DNA of 27,623 nt, from NCBI GenBank assembly GCA_050305935.1, contig JBNLGG010000056.1, positions 1 to 27,623 on the forward strand, given 5' to 3'. Shown piece after piece: positions 6,845 through 14,116 of this stretch. Numbering within the stretch: position 1 is the first letter of the stretch; the number at the start of each line of letters is the position of its first letter. Below the pieces are notes generated by a model that was not told the origin of the DNA, searched no databases, and was given only the letters and a program-made list of their open reading frames with translations. The stretch comes from CAJXNP01 sp050305935 (GTDB lineage Bacteria > Bacteroidota > Bacteroidia > Cytophagales > Cyclobacteriaceae). The position numbers and the translations under genes were made by a program.

Positions 6845-8158
6845 TCAAAGACTCTTTGGGAATCCTGCTGCGACCAGTTTCATTCTTTCGGTAATCTGGT
6901 CATTGCATAGGTTTCCAATACTTCCCTCGTGGGTATGTCGGATATTTTTATCAGGTTTGAACTCACCATTTTCAATTCTTTTGCCCACCTCTACGTAGGC
7001 ATCGCGGAAGGGCATTCCGTCCAACACCAGTTGGTTGACCACCTCCACACTGAATAAATATTGGTACTTTTCGTCTTCCAGAATATGCTCATTGATTTTG
7101 ATATGTTCGAGCATAAACCCGGTCATGTAAAGACAATCTTTCAGGTTTTGAAAGGCAGGAACGATACCTTCCTTGATCATTTGCAAATCACGGTGATATC
7201 CTGACGGAAGATTAGAGGTGATCAAGGTGATTTCATTGGGCAGCGCCTTCAGTTTATTGCATCGGGCGCGTATCAGTTCAAACACGTCCGGATTCTTCTT
7301 ATGTGGCATGATGCTGGAACCCGTCGTGTATTCGTCGGGAAAACTAATGAACCCGTGATTTTGACCCATGTAAATACACACGTCCATGGCGAACTTCGAA
7401 AGGGTATCTGCCATCACGCTGATCGCATTGGCCACTACCTTTTCAGCTTTTCCACGCCCCATTTGTGCATAGACCACATTGTAATTCATTGATTCAAAGC
7501 CCAGCAATTCAGTGGTCATTTGACGATTCAAGGGAAAAGATGAACCATAGCCGGCCGCAGATCCCAGGGGATTTCTGTTGACAATATCAAAGGCTGATTT
7601 CCAGATGGACAAGTCGTCCACCAGGCTTTCCGCATAGGCGCCAAACCATAAGCCAAAGGAAGATGGCATCGCCACTTGTAAATGGGTATACCCAGGGAGG
7701 AGAACTTGTTTATATTGTTCACTCAGGGTAATCAACCGATCAAACAATTCCCGGACAGAGCCAGTGACCTCCATCATTTCAGCACGCATAAACAACTTCA
7801 GGTCTAGCAGTACCTGGTCATTACGTGATCGTCCCGAATGGATCTTTTTACCTACATCGCCCAGCTTTCGGGTCAGCATTAACTCCACCTGCGAATGGAC
7901 ATCCTCCACCCCGTCTTCAATCTTAAAATTTCCGTTGTCAATAACCTCGAGAATATTTTCCAATTCCCCTACCAAGACCTCCAATTCCTCTGAAGTGAGA
8001 AGACTTATTTCCTTCAGCATTTTGATATGGGCGATCGAGCCCAGCACATCGTACCTGGCCAACAGCAAATCCAACTCGCGGTCCATTCCCACGGTAAATT
8101 TTTCTATCTCACTATTTACGTCAGTTGATTTTTGCCAGAGTTTGTTGCGGTTCGTCAT
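6845..8158 (-). CDS. argH: Argininosuccinate lyase
   Basis: A 437-residue member of the fumarase/aspartase superfamily that splits argininosuccinate to arginine and fumarate, the last step of arginine synthesis. Visible motifs are HSGRSRNDQ (107-115), GYTHLQ with the probable general acid His159, and the family signature GSSIMPHKKNP (280-290), with the catalytic Ser in its mobile loop. Length is slightly below the usual 455-465 residues, with no missing core motif. It is the last gene of the arginine cluster, 26 bases after argE. The cytosolic tetramer is expected from the family. Confidence 0.96.
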   Translation of the reverse strand: MTNRNKLWQKSTDVNSEIEKFTVGMDRELDLLLARYDVLGSIAHIKMLKEISLLTSEELEVLVGELENILEVIDNGNFKIEDGVEDVHSQVELMLTRKLGDVGKKIHSGRSRNDQVLLDLKLFMRAEMMEVTGSVRELFDRLITLSEQYKQVLLPGYTHLQVAMPSSFGLWFGAYAESLVDDLSIWKSAFDIVNRNPLGSAAGYGSSFPLNRQMTTELLGFESMNYNVVYAQMGRGKAEKVVANAISVMADTLSKFAMDVCIYMGQNHGFISFPDEYTTGSSIMPHKKNPDVFELIRARCNKLKALPNEITLITSNLPSGYHRDLQMIKEGIVPAFQNLKDCLYMTGFMLEHIKINEHILEDEKYQYLFSVEVVNQLVLDGMPFRDAYVEVGKRIENGEFKPDKNIRHTHEGSIGNLCNDQITERMKLVAAGFPKSL

Positions 8159-8184
8159 CAGAATGAGTTGCTCTTAAAAAATAG

Positions 8185-9270
8185 TTAATTGTCTAAATGG
8201 TTTGCCGTTTCTTCAATCAGTATGGATTTAAGGATTTTGATATATCCGGCGATACCCTCCTCAATTTCCTTTAGTTTAATAAATTCGTTTGCTGTGTGAG
8301 ATCGCGCCGAGTCTCCCGGGCCAATCTTCACGGTATAAAAAGGCATCAGTGCCTGATCAGATAAAGTTGGTGAACCAAATGTCTCGATTTCCAATTCTTC
8401 AGCTACATCAAATATGAAATGATCCTGCGGCAATCCACTCGCCTGTAGCCTCGTTGATCGGGCTACTACATCGCATTTAACATATTTGTCGATCAACCTG
8501 AGGGTTTCCTCATTGGTGTATACGTCAGTAGTTCGCACATCCACCACAAATCTGCATTCGTCGGGAATAACATTATGTTGCGTTCCGGCCTGGATGAGTG
8601 TGACGTTCATCTTAATGGGTCCAAGAATCTCCGATTCTTTTGGAAAGCGGAATTCCTGAAACCAACCGATATCATCCAATGCATTGTAAATGGCATTTTC
8701 CCCTTCATTTCTGGCCGCATGACCCGAAACCCCTTTTGCCAGGCAGTCCAGCACCATCAGTCCCTTTTCGGCAACGGCCATTCTCATTTGCGTAGGTTCG
8801 CCCACGATTCCAAAAATGATATCGGGTAAGCTTGGCAATATTGATTCAATGCCATTTTTACCGGATATTTCTTCCTCGGCAGTCGCGGCAAATACCAGGT
8901 TGTATTTTAAATTATCTTCTTCGTAAAAATGGAGAAATGCACCCAACAGACTGACAAGTGACGCACCAGCATCATTGCTACCCAATCCAAATAATTGACC
9001 ACCTTCTACTTCAGGATTAAAAGGATCCTTGGTCCAGCTTTTAATTGGCTTTACTGTATCAATATGAGAGTTGAGCAGGATACTGGGGCGATCCGGATCA
9101 AAGTGCTTATTCTGAACAATAATGTTATTGCCAAACCGCTCTACCTGTATTCCCTTCTGAGTAAAAAAGGTGTTGAGATAATTCGCGACCTGAACTTCCT
9201 CCTTGCTGAAGGAAGGAATTTCAATTAATCCTTTCAAAAGACTAAGTGACTGTTCAAATAAGTTTTTCAA
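8185..9270 (-). CDS. argE: N-acylornithine/N-acylcitrulline deacylase (ArgE-like, M20 family)
   Basis: A 361-residue di-zinc M20 peptidase-fold amidohydrolase. The metal and catalytic residues are readable: SHIDT (His69, Asp71), GSNDAGAS (Asp100), TAEEE (catalytic Glu133, metal Glu134), VGEPT (Glu158) and a late His in ARSHTANEF. It starts one base after argB. Because the neighbouring carbamoyltransferase is the N-acylornithine type, this enzyme most likely removes the acyl group from N-acylcitrulline rather than from ornithine. If the pathway is succinylated, it is a desuccinylase, and its closeness to DapE-type desuccinylases would make sense. Specificity is inference. Confidence 0.9.
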   Translation of the reverse strand: MKNLFEQSLSLLKGLIEIPSFSKEEVQVANYLNTFFTQKGIQVERFGNNIIVQNKHFDPDRPSILLNSHIDTVKPIKSWTKDPFNPEVEGGQLFGLGSNDAGASLVSLLGAFLHFYEEDNLKYNLVFAATAEEEISGKNGIESILPSLPDIIFGIVGEPTQMRMAVAEKGLMVLDCLAKGVSGHAARNEGENAIYNALDDIGWFQEFRFPKESEILGPIKMNVTLIQAGTQHNVIPDECRFVVDVRTTDVYTNEETLRLIDKYVKCDVVARSTRLQASGLPQDHFIFDVAEELEIETFGSPTLSDQALMPFYTVKIGPGDSARSHTANEFIKLKEIEEGIAGYIKILKSILIEETANHLDN

Positions 9271-9271
9271 A

Positions 9272-10063
9272 TCAATTAGATATTAAAGTTCCAAAATTGG
9301 TCTTTCCTTCTGCAAATTTAACGATATGTTCAGAATGACAAATCCTTACTTTTTTTACACCTTCCTGCAAGGCATCAAATGCATTGTCAATTTTGGGAAT
9401 CATGCCCTCATTGATCACGTGGCTTGCACGCAATTCCTTATAAATATCACTATTAATTAAAGGAATAACACTTTTTTGATCATTTATATCCTTTAATACG
9501 CCGGGCAATTCAAAGCAAAAAATTAATTCCACATCAAAAGTAGGAGCCAATGAGACTGCGGTCACCGAAGCGATCGTGTCTGCATTGGTATTTAAAAGAG
9601 TCCCTTTTTTATCATGGGTCAACGCCGTTAAAACGGGCGAAAAACCTCCATCGATAAGCTTTTGAAGCGCTAGCCCATTCACTTTCTTCACATCGCCTAC
9701 AAAGCCATAATCAATCCCATTTTTCAGTGGCCTTTTTTCCGACTCAATTACATTTCCATCTGCACCGGTAAGCCCCAATGCATTGCAGCCAAAAGCCTGA
9801 AGTTTCGAAACGATGGTTTTATTAGCCAATCCGGCGAGCATCATCAAGACAACCTTCAAGGTTTCGGCATCGGTGATCCGACGTCCATCAATTTTTTTAG
9901 TTTCCAGTCCAAGGCGCTCGCTCATCTCGGTCACCCAATTTCCCCCTCCGTGGACGAGTAACTTTTTACCGGGAATCTTCGCATAATTTTCCAGGAAGAA
10001 ATTCAGGTTCTTTTCATTTTCAACCACCCTTCCCCCGATTTTAAATACCTTAAGCTGCTCCAT
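9272..10063 (-). CDS. argB: N-acylglutamate kinase
   Basis: A 263-residue amino acid kinase that phosphorylates N-acetyl- (or N-succinyl-) glutamate. Lys8 lies in VFKIGGR, the glycine loop HGGG is at 38-41, and Arg62 of GRRITD is the substrate-binding Arg. LNTNADTIAS carries the Asn and Asp near the phosphate, and GMIPKIDNA carries the ATP-side Lys. Length is typical of the short form. The gene is separated from argF' and argE by single bases, so it sits in the middle of a tightly packed operon. The N-terminal extension found in arginine-inhibited forms is absent, so allosteric feedback by arginine at this step is unlikely. Confidence 0.95.
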   Translation of the reverse strand: MEQLKVFKIGGRVVENEKNLNFFLENYAKIPGKKLLVHGGGNWVTEMSERLGLETKKIDGRRITDAETLKVVLMMLAGLANKTIVSKLQAFGCNALGLTGADGNVIESEKRPLKNGIDYGFVGDVKKVNGLALQKLIDGGFSPVLTALTHDKKGTLLNTNADTIASVTAVSLAPTFDVELIFCFELPGVLKDINDQKSVIPLINSDIYKELRASHVINEGMIPKIDNAFDALQEGVKKVRICHSEHIVKFAEGKTNFGTLISN

Positions 10064-10064
10064 T

Positions 10065-11012
10065 TTAAATATTTTCGAGAATGGATTTGATGACAGCCTG
10101 GGCCGCCCAAACGCGATTGCCAGCTTCCTGAATCACGATGGAGCCGTCGCTGTCGATCACTTCGTCAGACACAATCACATTTCTTCGTACCGGAAGGCAA
10201 TGCATAAATTTGGCACCATTGGTCAGTTTCATTTTTTCCACTGTCACCGTCCAATCTTCCTTTCCCACATATCTACTCCCGTAATTCTCATAGGAGGACC
10301 AGTTTTTCGCATAAATGAAATCCGCATTTTTAAATGCTTCTTCCTGATTGTGTACCACCTTTGCTTTTCCTGCAAACTCCGGTGCCAGATCGAAACCTTC
10401 CGGATTGGCTATGACAAATTCATAATTCATTTCATTGATCCATTCGGCAAAAGAATTGGGAACAGACTGTGGTAAAGCACGTGGATGATTCGCCCAGGTA
10501 AGGACCACCTTTGGTTTTTCTGTTATCTTAAATTCTTCAATGGTCAACACATCCGCCAAAGATTGCAATGGATGCCTGGTAGCCGATTCCATATTGACAA
10601 TGGGCTTTCCGGCATATTTCACGAATGCATTTAGTACAGGCTCCGAATAGTCAACCTCCCTGTCTTTCAACATGGGGAACGATCGAAGGCCAATTACATC
10701 ACAATACTCTCCGACAACAGCGGCAGCCTCTTTGATGTGTTCTGCCTTATCGCCATTCATAATGACACCTTCTTCCGTCTCAAGCGCCCAGCCCTCACCT
10801 GTAAAGCTCATAACCATCACATTCATACCCAGGTTCAAAGCGGCTTTTTGTGTGGAAAGACGCGTCCTCAAACTCGGATTCATAAAGATCAGGCCCATTG
10901 TCTTATTCTCCCCCAGATGTTTGTCTGCATAGGGCGATGCTTTGCAATTTTTGGCTTTTTCTACTAAAGATGATATATCGCCGGCATCCGCTACGGTTAA
11001 GTAATTTTTCAT
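10065..11012 (-). CDS. argF': N-succinylornithine (N-acylornithine) carbamoyltransferase
   Basis: A 315-residue aspartate/ornithine carbamoyltransferase homologue of the N-acyl branch. The carbamoyl-phosphate motif is SLRTR (47-51), followed by STQKAALNLGMNV, ATRHPLQSLAD and HCLPVRRN. The sequence resembles Bacteroides fragilis N-succinylornithine transcarbamylase throughout. The position that decides acyl specificity (Pro90 in the B. fragilis enzyme, Glu92 in the Xanthomonas acetyl enzyme, as I recall) falls in GDKAEH and is Ala90. A small residue here favours the succinyl substrate. The product, N-acylcitrulline, would then go to the ArgE-like deacylase. It begins 11 bases after argC. Confidence 0.93.
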   Translation of the reverse strand: MKNYLTVADAGDISSLVEKAKNCKASPYADKHLGENKTMGLIFMNPSLRTRLSTQKAALNLGMNVMVMSFTGEGWALETEEGVIMNGDKAEHIKEAAAVVGEYCDVIGLRSFPMLKDREVDYSEPVLNAFVKYAGKPIVNMESATRHPLQSLADVLTIEEFKITEKPKVVLTWANHPRALPQSVPNSFAEWINEMNYEFVIANPEGFDLAPEFAGKAKVVHNQEEAFKNADFIYAKNWSSYENYGSRYVGKEDWTVTVEKMKLTNGAKFMHCLPVRRNVIVSDEVIDSDGSIVIQEAGNRVWAAQAVIKSILENI

Positions 11013-11023
11013 GATTGGAAAGT

Positions 11024-12004
11024 TTAAAAAGATATGGGCTTAAGTTTCAAACCGGCAGTCTCTTCGAGCCCAAACATCACATTCATATTCTGAACTGCCT
11101 GACCTGAAGCGCCTTTTACCAAATTGTCGATTACACTCGTGATCAATAATTTATTCCCGTGCTTTTCCACTTTCAGAACGCCTTTATTTGTATTGACCAC
11201 CATCTTTAAATCAATTTCGTCCTTGGTCACTGTCACAAAGGGATGATGTTGATAATAATCCAGAAACAGGCCAAAGGCTTCTTCTTCGGTTAAAGGTGAA
11301 GTCAGGTAAATGGCTGCCAGGATACCGCGGGTAAAATTACCACGGTAAGGAATGAAATTGATCTCCTGCTCAAAATCAGCTTGCCATCGTTTCAGACTTT
11401 GACCAATTTCTTTTAAATGCTGATGGGTAAATGCTTTATAAATGGAGAAATTGTTGTTTCTCCAGGAGAAATGCGTCGTCGCCGTTGCCTTTTGCCCTGC
11501 GCCGGTAGAACCAGTCGTAGCGCTAATGTGTATTTCGGCATTGAGCAGTCCCGCCTTTGCCAATGGGATTAAGCCCAGTTGAATACAGGTAGCAAAACAA
11601 CCCGGATTGGCAATATTCTCAGCGTTTGCGATCTGTTCTTTTTCAGCCTCTACCAGGCCATACACAAATGGACGAATATGCGTAGGATCAGTTATTCTAA
11701 AATCCTGGCTCAGGTCGATGACCTTCACCTCATTTCTCACTTTGTTTTCTTCCAAAAACTTCCGGGATTGTCCATGCCCGCTACACAGGAACAAAACATC
11801 TATATCACTGTCATCAAACTCACTGGTAAACTCAAGCTCTGTTTCACCAATTAGGTCTTTATGAACACCGTAAACTTTATTGCCGCCATTGCTTGTAGAA
11901 TGGAGAAATTTAATGTCAGCATTTGGGTGGTTGAGTAAAATGCTGATCAATTCACCCCCGGTAAACCCGGCACTGCCTATTACTCCTACGTTAACTTTTT
12001 TCAT
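11024..12004 (-). CDS. argC: N-acyl-gamma-glutamyl-phosphate reductase
   Basis: A 326-residue NADPH-dependent reductase that converts the ArgB product to the semialdehyde. The nucleotide loop GSAGFTGGEL is at 10-19 and the catalytic Cys136 is in NPGCFAT. The late segment IPYRGNFTRGILA is typical of the family. Its start overlaps the argG end by 14 bases, which suggests coupled translation. The next enzyme of the pathway, the ArgD aminotransferase, is not in the cluster, although in many related operons it follows argC. Confidence 0.95.
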   Translation of the reverse strand: MKKVNVGVIGSAGFTGGELISILLNHPNADIKFLHSTSNGGNKVYGVHKDLIGETELEFTSEFDDSDIDVLFLCSGHGQSRKFLEENKVRNEVKVIDLSQDFRITDPTHIRPFVYGLVEAEKEQIANAENIANPGCFATCIQLGLIPLAKAGLLNAEIHISATTGSTGAGQKATATTHFSWRNNNFSIYKAFTHQHLKEIGQSLKRWQADFEQEINFIPYRGNFTRGILAAIYLTSPLTEEEAFGLFLDYYQHHPFVTVTKDEIDLKMVVNTNKGVLKVEKHGNKLLITSVIDNLVKGASGQAVQNMNVMFGLEETAGLKLKPISF

Positions 12005-13196
12005 TTTCCGCTTTTACCTGGTTATAAATAGACACCTGGTTGGAAAGGATCTTGGCAAATCCACGTACATCTTCGCCTGACCATCCTTTGTTCATTTCGC
12101 CATAGGCTCCAAACTTGGACGACATCAGGTCATAATCAGACGAGCAACCCTGGACGGTAAAACGATATGGCTCCAGGTTGACAAATACCTTACCGGTCAC
12201 ATGATGCTGCGTGTCTTCCATAAATTTCTCGATGTTCCGCATCAATGGTTCCAGGAATTGTCCTTCATGCACCATCATGCCATACCAACTGGCCATCTGC
12301 TCTTTCCAGTAAAGCTGCCATTTGGTGAGAGTGTGTTTTTCCAGGGTATGATGGGCTTTTATGATAATCAGCGGAGCCGCCGCTTCAAACCCAACCCGAC
12401 CTTTGATACCAATGATCGTATCGCCTACATGTACGTCCCTGCCAATCGCATACTCGGAGGCAAGTTTGTTCAGCTCCTGAATGGCATCCACCGGATTGCT
12501 AAACTGCTTGCCGTTAATTCCTTTCAATTCACCTTTTTCAAAAGTTAATTCCACCTGCTCGCTTCCCTCCTTTTTCAACTGGCTGGGATAGGCCGCACCA
12601 GGAAGCGCCTTGTCAGATGTCAGTGTCTCCTTACCTCCTACGGAAGTTCCCCAGATTCCCTGGTTTATAGAATACTGGGCCTTGCTCCAGTCCATGTCCA
12701 CACCATGCTTTTTCAGATATTCTATCTCCTCTTCGCGCGACAGGCGCATATCACGGATCGGTGTAATTATCTCTTTTCCGGGGCACATGATATGAAAGAT
12801 CATGTCAAAACGCACCTGGTCATTTCCGGCACCTGTACTTCCATGAGCAATCGCATCGGCATTCAATTCATTAGCATACTCAGCAATGGCCTTTGCCTGA
12901 AAGACCCTCTCTGCGCTGACTGACAGTGGGTAGGTGTTGTTTCTGAGCACGTTCCCATAAATTAAATACCTGATACAATCGGTATAGAATTCATCCGTGG
13001 CTTTGTAGGTTTTGTGGCTGGAAACGCCCATCTGCGTTGCCCGGGTTTCTACTTTTTCGAGTTCTTCCTTAGAAAATCCTCCGGTATCCACTAAAATGGA
13101 GTGTACTTCATAGCCCTTTTCATCGGTCAAATATTTCACACAATAGGATGTATCGAGACCGCCACTATAAGCCAGAACAACTTTTTTTTGAGACAT
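11991..13196 (-). CDS. argG: Argininosuccinate synthase
   Basis: A 401-residue enzyme joining citrulline and aspartate with ATP. The P-loop-like ATP pyrophosphatase motif SGGLDTS is at residues 11-17. GSTGAGNDQVRF, the citrulline/aspartate site, is also clear, and length is normal. It follows the GNAT gene by 43 bases and overlaps argC by 14. Placing the penultimate enzyme near the front of the operon is common in Bacteroidota. Confidence 0.96.
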   Translation of the reverse strand: MSQKKVVLAYSGGLDTSYCVKYLTDEKGYEVHSILVDTGGFSKEELEKVETRATQMGVSSHKTYKATDEFYTDCIRYLIYGNVLRNNTYPLSVSAERVFQAKAIAEYANELNADAIAHGSTGAGNDQVRFDMIFHIMCPGKEIITPIRDMRLSREEEIEYLKKHGVDMDWSKAQYSINQGIWGTSVGGKETLTSDKALPGAAYPSQLKKEGSEQVELTFEKGELKGINGKQFSNPVDAIQELNKLASEYAIGRDVHVGDTIIGIKGRVGFEAAAPLIIIKAHHTLEKHTLTKWQLYWKEQMASWYGMMVHEGQFLEPLMRNIEKFMEDTQHHVTGKVFVNLEPYRFTVQGCSSDYDLMSSKFGAYGEMNKGWSGEDVRGFAKILSNQVSIYNQVKAENEKS

Positions 13197-13239
13197 GATA
13201 AAAAATTAGGTTTGGTATTAAATTACAGTTCTTTCAATA

Positions 13240-13890
13240 TTATTTCTCCACAGGGTCTTTTCGAAACCTGCTTAAAAGCAAATCACGCTTAATTTTTAGC
13301 CAGTTCTTATACTTGTTTTTATAGTCCTGGAATTTCTTGCGCTGGTGTTTGCTCTTTTCGTTGGGATCGTACAGCATCCCCGTACATAAGCAATGTTTTT
13401 TATTTGTCCTGGTCAGGATATCATAGTTTACACAGCTTTTACATCCGTTCCAGAACTTTTCATCATCGGTCAATTCAGAAAAAGTTACCGGACGATAGCC
13501 CAGGTCAGAGTTGATTTTCATCACCGCCAAACTGGTGGTCAAACCGAATAATTTTGAATTTGGAAACTTCTCCCGCGACAACTTGAATGCTTGTTCTTTG
13601 ATGCGTTGTGCCAGTCCGTGCTTTCGGAATTCTTCAACAACGATAAGTCCCGAATTAGCGACAAACCTGGTTTCCGCCCAGGATTCAACATAGCAAAACC
13701 CGGCAAACCTCCTGCCGTCAGCAATAGCAATAACAGCCTTTCCTTCGATCATCTTTTGCTTGATGTATTCCGGTGACCTTTTAGCAATTCCCGTACCCCT
13801 CGCTTTCGCAGAATCCTCAATCTGTTTTGCGATCTCATCTGCAAAATCCACGTGCTTTTCCGATGCAACTAATATTTCAAAATTTGCCAT
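13240..13890 (-). CDS. GNAT acyltransferase heading the arginine operon; candidate N-acylglutamate synthase
   Basis: A 216-residue protein. Residues 1-140 form a GNAT domain, with the acyl-CoA loop in VVEEFRKHGLAQRIKEQA (about 84-101) and SDLGYRPV near 128-135. A C-terminal extension carries Cys150 and Cys153, then His166-Cys167 and Cys169 (CKSC and HCLC). This spacing looks like a metal-binding knuckle. It ends in a very basic tail (KHQRKKF, KNKYKNW). As first gene of an operon that contains no argA, argJ or argAB fusion, it is the natural candidate for the first step, acylation of glutamate with acetyl- or succinyl-CoA. The start at 13890 overlaps the end of a short upstream ORF by 14 bases. 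Confidence 0.8.
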   Translation of the reverse strand: MANFEILVASEKHVDFADEIAKQIEDSAKARGTGIAKRSPEYIKQKMIEGKAVIAIADGRRFAGFCYVESWAETRFVANSGLIVVEEFRKHGLAQRIKEQAFKLSREKFPNSKLFGLTTSLAVMKINSDLGYRPVTFSELTDDEKFWNGCKSCVNYDILTRTNKKHCLCTGMLYDPNEKSKHQRKKFQDYKNKYKNWLKIKRDLLLSRFRKDPVEK

Positions 13891-13957
13891 TATAAACAGT
13901 CAATAAAGAATAAAGATAATTAGGATGATTAGGAGATGCACATCGTCGCGTAGACAT
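13877..13957 (-). CDS. Upstream ORF 2 of the arginine leader (26 codons, Arg-Arg pair)
   Basis: A 26-residue frame beginning MSTRRCASPN and ending in NGKF, whose stop lies 14 bases inside the GNAT gene in another frame. Codons 4-5 are CGA CGA (two arginines). The start codon and Arg pair lie inside the hairpin at 13939-13960. Overlap with the GNAT start would allow termination-reinitiation coupling. Expression is unproven and the frame could be chance. Confidence 0.35.
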   Translation of the reverse strand: MSTRRCASPNHPNYLYSLLTVYNGKF

Positions 13958-13960
13958 GTG
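13939..13960 (-). promoter_or_regulatory. Leader hairpin 2, enclosing upstream ORF 2 start
   Basis: On the minus strand CACATGTC pairs with GAC-G-ATGTG around the loop TACGC, giving 8 base pairs with one bulged G. The stem holds the ATG and the tandem CGA codons of upstream ORF 2. There is no U-tract after it, so it is not a plain terminator. Confidence 0.5.
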
Positions 13961-13970
13961 ATTAAACGAT

Positions 13971-13989
13971 AGAGCCCCTCAGGGCCTCC
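13971..13989 (-). promoter_or_regulatory. Leader hairpin 1, enclosing the Arg-Arg-Pro-stop of upstream ORF 1
   Basis: GGAGGCCC pairs with GGGGCTCT around the three-base loop TGA, with one internal G-G mismatch and an outer G-U pair. The left arm contains most of the AGG AGG arginine codons and the loop is the stop codon. The same AGGAGG can instead pair with TCTCCT at 13931-13936, so mutually exclusive structures are possible. Confidence 0.45.
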
Positions 13990-14038
13990 TTTTTTTTGTT
14001 TCTGGCACTAACAAAAATGTATTTGCTATAGTATACAT
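13979..14038 (-). CDS. Upstream ORF 1 of the arginine leader (19 codons ending Lys-Lys-Arg-Arg-Pro)
   Basis: The frame encodes MYTIANTFLLVPETKKRRP and stops at TGA. The last codons are AAA AAA AGG AGG CCC. The ATG lies about 12 bases after the transcription start inferred from the TACCTTTG promoter, so it is the first ATG on the mRNA. Two arginine codons directly before the stop, within a hairpin, in the leader of an arginine operon recall leader-peptide attenuators. AAGGAGG also happens to look like a Shine-Dalgarno sequence, but no ATG follows at suitable distance. Confidence 0.4.
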   Translation of the reverse strand: MYTIANTFLLVPETKKRRP

Positions 14039-14056
14039 GTCCTTTATTTGGGATGG

Positions 14057-14085
14057 CAAAGGTAACATATTTTATAATATGCAAA
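14057..14085 (-). promoter_or_regulatory. Promoter of the arginine operon
   Basis: The minus strand reads TTTG (14085-14082), a 17-base spacer and TACCTTTG (14064-14057). This matches the Bacteroidota consensus TTG/TTTG-N17-23-TAnnTTTG in both elements. Transcription should begin near 14050, giving a leader of about 160 bases. The -33 box overlaps the U-tract of the preceding terminator. Confidence 0.7.
14066..14081. promoter_or_regulatory. Operator-like palindrome between -33 and -7
   Basis: Perfect 6-bp arms CATATT and AATATG flank four A/T bases and fill the spacer of the arginine promoter. Size, A/T content and position resemble ArgR ARG boxes. A repressor bound here would block the polymerase. 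Confidence 0.45.
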
Positions 14086-14116
14086 AAAACAATCACCAAA
14101 AAATAGAAGGGTGATT
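14083..14116 (-). terminator. Rho-independent terminator overlapping a stop codon
   Basis: On the minus strand a perfect 7-bp stem, AATCACC/GGTGATT, with a 12-base loop is followed by GTTTTTTT. The stem begins within the TAA of the 157-residue gene and should separate it from the arginine operon. Confidence 0.8.

Noticed and set aside
7764..8177. Plus-strand ORF of 137 codons, Ser-rich
   Set aside because: Fully antisense to the N-terminal part of argH; the Ser-rich composition is typical of a reverse-frame shadow.
13972..13998. Plus-strand terminator: GC hairpin followed by eight T
   Set aside because: No plus-strand gene lies upstream of it. The same bases are better explained as hairpin 1 and the Lys-Lys-Arg-Arg codons of the minus-strand leader.
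14017..14038. Inverted repeat ATGTAT ... ATACAT in the arginine leader
   Set aside because: Six-bp A/T arms with a 10-base gap are expected by chance in this composition, and it lies downstream of the inferred transcription start.
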